Both the position numbers and the translations under genes were made by a program. Positions 44,240 through 51,941 of a stretch of 51,941 nucleotides of DNA are shown piece after piece (position 1 is the first letter of the stretch; every line of letters starts with the position of its first letter). Origin of the DNA: Ideonella sp. A 288 (GTDB lineage: Bacteria; Pseudomonadota; Gammaproteobacteria; Burkholderiales; Burkholderiaceae_C); assembly GCF_002198735.1 (NCBI RefSeq), contig NZ_MWLO01000152.1:1-51941 (forward strand), given 5' to 3'. The notes under the pieces were generated by a model. The model worked only from the letters and a program-made list of their open reading frames with translations, did no database searches and had not been told where the DNA came from.

Positions 44240-44594
44240 CGCGATCTCCAGCAGAATTGAACGAGCCTTCAATATAGGTGTGACCGTATACGGGCGCATT
44301 GCGAAACCGCAACGGCGGGGTGGGAACTTCGGCGGCCTGTCGAGGTCGCCAGACCGCCTCGATAGAACGCTTACTTCACGGGCCACAGACGATGGAGAAA
44401 CAAACCCTTCACATCCGGATCGCCCGGCGCCGCGTGGTGCGCCGAGGTGGCCCGATCGTCCCGCGCACACCGCCCGCCGCAGCCGCCGACCGAGGCCATG
44501 CGCGCCGCGGCCGACCTACGTTTGGTCACCAAGCCAAATGGCGGACGCGGCAATACCGCGATAGGGTGTCGCTTCCCGACGAGGAGGGGATTCG
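44240..44594. other. 355-bp divergent spacer without a supported gene
   Basis: The left part holds the promoter and dyad for the Gly/Met-rich/DUF2202 pair. The right part contains TTGGT-C-ACCAA (44522-44532) and GAGGAGGGG just before the PEP-CTERM start. A frame from ATG 44392 runs into the PEP-CTERM gene but has the Arg/Pro-rich composition of a non-coding frame, so I do not call it. Confidence 0.5.
44257..44293 (-). promoter_or_regulatory. Promoter/operator of the Gly/Met-rich-DUF2202 pair
   Basis: On the minus strand TATATT (44276-44271) could be a -10 box, giving a leader of about 25 nt. It overlaps an inverted repeat TTGAA-N6-TTCAA (44257-44272), and a 10-bp palindrome CCGTATACGG (44284-44293) lies in the -10/-35 spacer position. 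No consensus -35 is present, so a spacer-binding activator (MerR-like geometry) is possible. Confidence 0.4.
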
Positions 44595-45305
44595 ATGTCA
44601 AGTTGCCGATCCAGACCATGGCGAGCCTGGCCCGCCGCAGCGTCGACCTGCCTGTGCTTGACGCTGGCCGCGGCGCTGCCGTCCGCCCGCGCCGCCACGC
44701 TGACCGACGTGCTGCTGTCCGCCGTGCCGCCCGACAGCGGCAGCGCCAGCTTCACCGCGCCCGAGGCGCCCGGCTGGCTGGTCACGGTGCAGGAAATCGG
44801 CTCGGCCACCATGGTCGGCTCCGACCTGTTCGGCTACGAAGGCCTGTGGCTCGGTTCGCCCGGCCAGGGCGGTCGCTACAACGTGCTGTTCAGCCAGCCG
44901 GTGAGCTCGGTGTCGTTCTCCTTCGTCGCGCTGACGGCGTTCTTCGACGGTGGCGCCGAATCGCTGGGCTCGTTCATCGGCAACGTGGCGCTGTCCGCAG
45001 CATTCAGCAGCGTCGACGGCAGCGCGTCCTGGAACGGCTCGGTGCTCAGGGCGCTGGACGAGGACTCGCGCGCCGTGCTCACGTTCAGCACCGCGGCGGC
45101 GGGCGGCCTGCGCTCGATCGGCTTCCAGCACCTGCAGCCCGAGCCACTGCAGGGCTTCGTGATCGACCGAATCGATTTCGCACCGGCCCCGGTGCCCGAG
45201 CCGCCGGCGCTGCTGATGCTCGGCCTCGGCCTGCTGGGCATGGGACTCTGGCGGCGCCGCGCCGTGGCACCGTCGGTGACTGTCACCGGCCGTGGGTTGT
45301 CGTAA
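44595..45305 (+). CDS. PEP-CTERM sorting domain-containing exported protein
   Basis: A 236-residue protein: an N-terminal signal peptide (PAAASTCLCLTLAAALPSARA), a beta-sandwich-like body (VSSVSFSFVALTAFFDGG, SIGFQHLQPE) and the C-terminal sorting signal VPEPPALLMLGLGLLGMGLWRRRA, i.e. VPEP, a hydrophobic helix and an Arg cluster. This tail is recognised by exosortase in Gram-negative bacteria, usually alongside exopolysaccharide. GAGGAGGGG precedes the ATG at 44595. No exosortase gene is in the window. Function unknown. Confidence 0.92.
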   Translation: MSSCRSRPWRAWPAAASTCLCLTLAAALPSARAATLTDVLLSAVPPDSGSASFTAPEAPGWLVTVQEIGSATMVGSDLFGYEGLWLGSPGQGGRYNVLFSQPVSSVSFSFVALTAFFDGGAESLGSFIGNVALSAAFSSVDGSASWNGSVLRALDEDSRAVLTFSTAAAGGLRSIGFQHLQPEPLQGFVIDRIDFAPAPVPEPPALLMLGLGLLGMGLWRRRAVAPSVTVTGRGLS

Positions 45306-45369
45306 GCAAATGATCGCTGCCGCCGAGGCCCACGGCCCGGCACGGCGGCCCAGAACGAGGAGCGCTCCG

Positions 45370-47169
45370 ATGCGATCGACCTGGTGCAACAGCACGAACC
45401 GGCAGGCACCTTGCGGGCCACCGACCCGCTGGACCTTGCGAGCCCTGGCCGGCGCCCTCGCCGGCGCGCTGAGCGCCTGCGGCGGTGGCCTGGGGGGCGA
45501 CGCAGCGGTCCCCGAGGCCACCGCTGCCGCCTCGCCCACGGCAGCCGCCGCAGACGGCCGCCAGCGGGCGCTGGCGGTGACGACGCTGGCCACCCAGCGC
45601 GACGCGGTGCGCCTGGCCGACCAGGCCAGCTTCGGCGCCACCGAGGCGCTGGTCACCAGCATCCGCACGGTCGGCGCCGAGGCCTGGGTGGCCTCGCAGC
45701 TGGTCGCCACCGGGTCGAGCTACACCAGCGGCCAGACCGCGCTCATCCACCAGCCCGACGGCACCGACTTCTGCGCCACCCGCGGCAGCAACTGCTGGCG
45801 CGACCACTACAGCACCGAGCCCCTGGTCTGGGATTTCTACCGCAACGCCGTCACGCGCACCGACCAGCTGCGCCAGCGGGTGGCCTTCGCGCTGGGGCAG
45901 ATCGTGGTGGTGTCGGGCGTCGAAGAAAGCGGCACCTACGGCTTCCGCAATTACCACAACATGCTGCTGCAGAACGCGCTGGGCAACTACCGCGAGGTGC
46001 TGCGCAAGGTGACGCTGTCGCCGCTGATGGGCGACTACCTCGACCACGTCAACAACGACCGCCTGCAGCCCAACGAGAACTACGCGCGCGAACTGCTGCA
46101 ACTGTTTGCCATCGGCACCTGCCAGCTCAATGCCGACGGCACGCTGGTGGGCGGCAAGTGCCAGCCCACCTACGACAACGACGTGGTGCGCAACTACGCC
46201 TACGCCCTGACCGGCTGGACCTACCCGGCGGGCGGCAGTGCCACCTGGGGCTGCTGGCCGCAGGGCGCCAACTGCCGCTACTACACCGGCGACATGGTGG
46301 CCAGGCCGGCGATGCAAGACAACCAGGCGCGCACGCTGCTGGGCGGCCTGTCGCTGCCGGCGGTGCGCACGCCGGCGGTGGCCTTGAACACGGTGCTCGA
46401 CTCGCTGATGTCGCACCCGAACATGGCACCCTTCGTCGGCCGGCAGCTGATCCAGCACCTGGTCAAGAGCAACCCCAGCCCGGCCTACGTGCGGCGCGTG
46501 GCCACGGCCTTCGCCACCGGCCGCCACACCGGCGCCACCCGCAGCTTCGGCACCGGCGTGCGCGGCGACCTGGCGGCCACGGTGGCGGCCGTGCTGCTGG
46601 ACACCGAGGCGCGCAACGCGGCACCGCCGCTGGTGGCCGAGAAGCTGCGCGAGCCGGCGCTGATGATGACGGGCATCGTGCGCGCACTCAACGGCCGCAG
46701 CGACGGCAGCGCGCTGGCCTGGTGGTGGGGCGAAGAGCTGCGCCAGCACATGTTCCGCTCACCGTCGGTCTTCAACTACTACCCGCCGACCTTCCCGGTG
46801 GCGGGCACGCGGCTGGTGGGCCCGGCCTTCGGCATCTACAACGCCAACACCGCGTTCGCCCGGCTGAACTTCCTGAACCAGCTGCTGTACTGGGGCGGCA
46901 TGGGCGCCGACACCACGGTGCCGGCCGCCACCGGCACGTCGGTCACGCTGACCGCCTTCGAGGCCGACGCGGGCGATGCCGTCAGGCTGGTCGAGCGGCT
47001 GGCCGCGCTGGCCACCGGCGGGCGCATGACCGCCGCCACCAAGGCGCGCATCGTCGAGGCGGTCAACGCCTGGGACCCGCTGCAGCGCCCCACCGAATGG
47101 CGCCGCGAGCGCGTGCGCACCGCCGCCTACCTGGTGTTCGCCTCGCCGGCGTACCAGGTGCTGAACTGA
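45370..47169 (+). CDS. DUF1800 domain-containing lipoprotein
   Basis: A 599-residue protein with GAGGAG before ATG 45370. The N terminus has a lipoprotein-like signal (LRALAGALAGALSACGGG). The body shows DUF1800 motifs: AVRLADQASFGATEALV, WDFYRNAVTRTDQLRQRVAFALGQIVVVS, NENYARELLQLFAIG, TGWTYP, MSHPNMAPFVGRQLIQHLVKSNPSP and SPSVFNYYPPTFP. DUF1800 proteins are almost always paired with DUF1501 proteins, as here (16-bp gap), and are exported proteins of unknown function. The PEP-CTERM gene ends 64 bp upstream, so the three may form one unit. Confidence 0.93.
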   Translation: MRSTWCNSTNRQAPCGPPTRWTLRALAGALAGALSACGGGLGGDAAVPEATAAASPTAAAADGRQRALAVTTLATQRDAVRLADQASFGATEALVTSIRTVGAEAWVASQLVATGSSYTSGQTALIHQPDGTDFCATRGSNCWRDHYSTEPLVWDFYRNAVTRTDQLRQRVAFALGQIVVVSGVEESGTYGFRNYHNMLLQNALGNYREVLRKVTLSPLMGDYLDHVNNDRLQPNENYARELLQLFAIGTCQLNADGTLVGGKCQPTYDNDVVRNYAYALTGWTYPAGGSATWGCWPQGANCRYYTGDMVARPAMQDNQARTLLGGLSLPAVRTPAVALNTVLDSLMSHPNMAPFVGRQLIQHLVKSNPSPAYVRRVATAFATGRHTGATRSFGTGVRGDLAATVAAVLLDTEARNAAPPLVAEKLREPALMMTGIVRALNGRSDGSALAWWWGEELRQHMFRSPSVFNYYPPTFPVAGTRLVGPAFGIYNANTAFARLNFLNQLLYWGGMGADTTVPAATGTSVTLTAFEADAGDAVRLVERLAALATGGRMTAATKARIVEAVNAWDPLQRPTEWRRERVRTAAYLVFASPAYQVLN

Positions 47170-47185
47170 ACCGCCCGGAGCTGCC

Positions 47186-48652
47186 ATGCGACATCCCTTC
47201 CGTCCTTCCGCCGCCGACCACCCCACACCGGTTTCGCGCCGCCGCCTGCTCGGCTGGGGCTCTGCGGCGGTCGGCAGCGCGTTCAGTGGCGCGTTCGGCG
47301 CATCGGCGCTGGGCACGCTGCTGTCACCCGGCGTGGCCGCGGCCACCGACGACTACAAGGCCCTGGTGTGCCTGTTCATGTTCGGCGGCAACGACGGCAT
47401 GAACATGGTCACGCCGCGCGACGCCACGCGCCATGCCCGGTATGCGGCGGTGCGCGGCCCGCTGGCGCTGCCGCGCGCCAGCCTGGTGGGCCTGGGCACC
47501 GACTACGGGCTGCACCCGTCGATGGCCGCGCTGGCGCCGGTGTGGGCCGCCGGGGCGCTGGCGCCGGTGCTCAACGTGGGGCCGCTGTTCGCGCCGCTGA
47601 CCAAGGCCGCCTACCACGCCGCCGCCCAGGGCGACCCGCTGCTGCCCGACAGCCTGTTCTCGCACTCCGACCAGCAGTTGCTGTGGCAGGCCGCCAGCAC
47701 CGACGCGATGGAGCGCACCGGCTGGGGCGGCCGCGCGGCCCAGTTGCTGGGCACCACCAACCCGGTGATCTCGTTCGGCGGCAACGCGCACTTCGGCCTG
47801 GCCGACACCGTGGCGCCCTGGGTGCTGCCGGAGCCGGACTCGGGCTTCGGCGTCAACGGCTACTACCGCGACCCGCCGGTGGACGCGCGCCGCGCCGCGC
47901 TCGACGCGATCATGCGCGAAGCGCAGAAGAGCCCGATGGCCGAGGCCTACGCCCGCACCCAGCGCGAGGCCTTCGAGCTCGAAAGCCGGCTGGCCGGGCT
48001 GTTCGACTTCAACCCCGACCCGGCGGCCGACCCCAGCGGGGTCACCCAGGCCTTCGCACCTCTGATCAGCGGCGGCACGATCAATGGCGGGCTGGCACGC
48101 CAGCTCTACCAGGTGGCCCGCTTCGTCGGCGCGCGGGCCAAGGTGCGCGGCACGCGCCAGATCTTCTTCGTGCAGATCGGCGGGTTCGACAACCATGCCA
48201 ACCAGATCGGCGGCAGCGCGCTCGACGGCACGCATGCCGCCCTGATGGCCCAGGTGGGCAACGGCATGGCGGCGTTCTGGCGCGCGCTGCAGGCCCAGGG
48301 CGTGGCCGACCGGGTGACGCTGTTCACCCAGAGCGACTTCGGCCGCACCTTCGCCCCCAACCAGTCGGCGGGCACCGACCACGCCTGGGGCAACCAGCAG
48401 CTGGTGATGGGCGCGGCCGTGGCCGGCGGCGCCACCTACGGCCGCTACCCCGAGTTGGCCATCCGCGGGCCCGACGACGTCGGCCTGGCCGACTGGGAGC
48501 GCGAGGGCCGCTGGATCCCGTCGACCTCGGTCGACCAGTACGCGGCCACGCTGTTGCGCTGGTGGGGCCTGAGCGAGACCCAGCTCGACCTGGCGCTGCC
48601 CAACCTGCGCAACTTCGGCTCGGCCCGCAACCTGGGCTTCATGCGCGCCTGA
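47186..48652 (+). CDS. DUF1501 domain-containing Tat-exported protein
   Basis: A 488-residue protein with a twin-arginine signal (VSRRRLLGWGSAAVGSAFSGAFGASA). DUF1501 hallmarks are LVCLFMFGGNDGMNMVTPRD, LHPSMAALAPVWAAGALAPVLNVG, FFVQIGGFDNHANQIGG, VTLFTQSDFGRTFAPN and GTDHAWGNQQLVMG. The fold is related to sulfatase/alkaline phosphatase-like metal enzymes, with Asp/His ligands in GGFDNH, SDFGRT and DHAWGN, but the activity is unknown. It is coupled to the DUF1800 gene upstream. A GC-rich hairpin follows the stop. Confidence 0.94.
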   Translation: MRHPFRPSAADHPTPVSRRRLLGWGSAAVGSAFSGAFGASALGTLLSPGVAAATDDYKALVCLFMFGGNDGMNMVTPRDATRHARYAAVRGPLALPRASLVGLGTDYGLHPSMAALAPVWAAGALAPVLNVGPLFAPLTKAAYHAAAQGDPLLPDSLFSHSDQQLLWQAASTDAMERTGWGGRAAQLLGTTNPVISFGGNAHFGLADTVAPWVLPEPDSGFGVNGYYRDPPVDARRAALDAIMREAQKSPMAEAYARTQREAFELESRLAGLFDFNPDPAADPSGVTQAFAPLISGGTINGGLARQLYQVARFVGARAKVRGTRQIFFVQIGGFDNHANQIGGSALDGTHAALMAQVGNGMAAFWRALQAQGVADRVTLFTQSDFGRTFAPNQSAGTDHAWGNQQLVMGAAVAGGATYGRYPELAIRGPDDVGLADWEREGRWIPSTSVDQYAATLLRWWGLSETQLDLALPNLRNFGSARNLGFMRA

Positions 48653-48693
48653 TCGCTCGACCACCCGGTCGACGAGCCGCCGAGGCCGGCGCC

Positions 48694-48710
48694 CCCCCTC
48701 GCCGAGGGGG
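48694..48710 (+). terminator. Candidate terminator after the DUF1501 gene
   Basis: CCCCCTC-GCC-GAGGGGG forms a perfect 7-bp stem 42 bp after the stop. A TTTT run occurs 14 bp further on rather than adjacent, so termination efficiency is uncertain. Confidence 0.45.
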
Positions 48711-48789
48711 CTCTGCCGTGTGCGTTTTGCCCCACCGGGCCGGCACACCGGCCTGAGAGGGCCGGCGCGGCGGATAAAGTACGTGCCGG

Positions 48790-50829
<2,040 letters not shown>

Positions 50830-50896
50830 GCCTGCGCGGCGGCGGGCCACGGCCGGGCCGCTTGGCCGGACGGCGCCGTGCTGCCACACTGCGGCC

Positions 50897-51910
50897 ATGA
50901 ACCCGATGCCGGCCCCGATCGTCTGGAACACCCTGGTCGTGGGCAGCTGCAACCTGCTCAACCTGGCCCTGCCCGGCCGCGCCTACTACCCCAACCAGCC
51001 GCCCTACGACACCGACGACTACGCGCGCAAGACCGCCTGGCTCGGCGCCATGTTCGGCCGCCTGAACGCCGACCTGCTGGGCGTGCAGGAGGTGTGGGAC
51101 GAGGCGGCGCTGAAGGCCGCCGTGGCCGCCAGCGGCCTGCGCGGCCAGCAGGCCGTGGTGCCCGGCGCCGAGCAGGGCGCCATGGGCACGCCGCGGGTGG
51201 GCATCGTCACCCGGCTGGCCATCGACAGCGTCGAGTCCATCGCCGGCTTCGCGCCCGGCCAGTCGGTGCCGGTGCCCGAGCTCGGCGAGCACGACCGCTT
51301 CGAGCGGCCGGTGCTGCACGCGGTGCTGCGGTTGAAGGACGGCCGGCGCCTGCACGCGATGGTGGCGCACCTGAAGAGCAAGCGGCCGAAGTTCCTGCAG
51401 GACGCCGACGGCCGCCCCACCGAGGACACCGACGACCCCGCGGTGGTGGCGCGGGCCACGTTGCGCTCGCTGGTGATGCGCGGCGGCGAGGCCGCGGCGC
51501 TGCGCGGCCTGGTGCTGGGCGTGACGCAGCGCACCCGCGAGCCGCTGGTGCTGCTGGGCGACCTGAACGACGGCCCGCATTCGGTGACCAGCCAGCTCAT
51601 CGCCGCCACGCAGGCCGTGGCCTACGACGCGCAGGCGCGCGACGTGGCGCTGTACCACGCCTGGGACGTGCAGACCGAGCCCGGGCTGCGACGCGACATG
51701 GCCTACTCGCACGTGCACCAGGGCTGGCCCGAACTGCTCGACCAGGTGTGGGTCAGCGAGGAGTTCGTCGCCACGTCGAAGTTCTCGCTGGGCGACGTCA
51801 AGCGGGTCGAGGTGTTCAACGACCACCTGCACGAGAGCCGCGAGCGCTTTCGCAGCGACCACGGCTTCGTGCGCGCGCTGCTGCGGCTGCGCGGCACGCC
51901 GCCGGCCTGA
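50897..51910 (+). CDS. Endonuclease/exonuclease/phosphatase family protein
   Basis: A 337-residue protein of the DNase I-like metal-dependent phosphoesterase fold. Motifs: VVGSCNLLNL (Asn of motif I), ADLLGVQEVWDE (catalytic Glu), LHAMVAHLKSKRP (His), PLVLLGDLNDGPHS (Asp/Asn pair) and FRSDHGFV (terminal Asp-His). There is no signal peptide. Substrates in this superfamily range from DNA to phosphoinositides and other phosphodiesters, so the target cannot be read. ATG 50897 is preceded by no strong ribosome-binding site. It lies 67 bp after the kinase gene and ends 31 bp before the window edge, with a short GC hairpin following. Confidence 0.92.
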   Translation: MNPMPAPIVWNTLVVGSCNLLNLALPGRAYYPNQPPYDTDDYARKTAWLGAMFGRLNADLLGVQEVWDEAALKAAVAASGLRGQQAVVPGAEQGAMGTPRVGIVTRLAIDSVESIAGFAPGQSVPVPELGEHDRFERPVLHAVLRLKDGRRLHAMVAHLKSKRPKFLQDADGRPTEDTDDPAVVARATLRSLVMRGGEAAALRGLVLGVTQRTREPLVLLGDLNDGPHSVTSQLIAATQAVAYDAQARDVALYHAWDVQTEPGLRRDMAYSHVHQGWPELLDQVWVSEEFVATSKFSLGDVKRVEVFNDHLHESRERFRSDHGFVRALLRLRGTPPA

Positions 51911-51941
51911 ACGCCGCGGCCCTGGCCGCGCAGCCGCAGCA

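Noticed and set aside
44392-44661. Small frame MEKQTLHIRIARRR... overlapping the PEP-CTERM gene start
   Set aside because: It has no ribosome-binding site and Arg/Pro-rich off-frame composition, and it overlaps a well-supported gene by about 67 bp.

Overview
The window is very GC-rich (roughly 70% by eye) and densely packed with genes. It looks like the chromosome of a betaproteobacterium, most likely order Burkholderiales in the Rubrivivax/Leptothrix/Ideonella neighbourhood. The reasons are the strongly GC3-biased codon use, an FNR-type regulator, malate synthase G, a PEP-CTERM protein, a DUF1800/DUF1501 pair, PsiF and YjgN families, and a REP-like 'CCCCCCGAGGGGG' spacer that I associate with that group. 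I see no rRNA, tRNA, phage, IS element, CRISPR array or plasmid gene. This is core and lineage-specific chromosome rather than an island.

Layout, left to right. 0-9.6 kb: the 3' part of a Ser/Thr kinase fused to a cyclic-nucleotide-binding domain, a PsiF-repeat periplasmic protein, a LysR regulator translationally coupled to a small membrane protein and divergent from a haloacid dehalogenase followed by malate synthase G, then a translation-associated small protein, a DksA-like zinc-finger protein, a geranylgeranyl-reductase-like flavoprotein and a class II glutamine amidotransferase. 9.6-18.9 kb (minus strand): adenylosuccinate lyase, an M48 metalloprotease with a YjgN-type membrane protein, an MFS transporter, a D-threonine-aldolase-like PLP enzyme, a SixA-like phosphatase and polyphosphate kinase 1 with a candidate Pho box. 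19-25 kb: a large uncharacterised protein, an oxygen-sensor-type FNR homologue, a small conserved-looking protein, a SHOCT-domain protein and a DUF1015 protein.

25-28.3 kb is a probable lysine/aminoadipate catabolic locus: a saccharopine dehydrogenase-family protein and an ALDH7-type semialdehyde dehydrogenase, divergent from an Lrp/AsnC regulator across a region rich in TTGACGAA half-sites. 28.3-33.7 kb holds a phospholipase-D-like lipoprotein and a three-gene operon (terpenoid-cyclase-fold protein, long YkgJ-type cysteine-cluster protein, thioesterase). At 33.8-34.25 kb lies a solitary small gene with a near-consensus promoter and its own terminator. It encodes a 95-residue Pro-Lys-Leu repeat protein that I cannot assign to any family.

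35.5-41.8 kb contains the most system-like cluster: an SPFH/SHOCT protein, a DUF4178 zinc-ribbon membrane protein, a DUF350 membrane protein, a membrane-anchored spermidine-synthase-like enzyme and a Tat-exported flavin amine-oxidase-like lipoprotein, with two strong consecutive hairpins inside the operon. The set resembles polyamine/membrane-stress gene neighbourhoods (YjfL, YdjI families). The right end carries an aldo/keto reductase, a coupled pair of secreted proteins (Gly/Met-rich and DUF2202), a PEP-CTERM protein with the DUF1800-DUF1501 pair, a hybrid sensor histidine kinase and an endonuclease/exonuclease/phosphatase-family protein.
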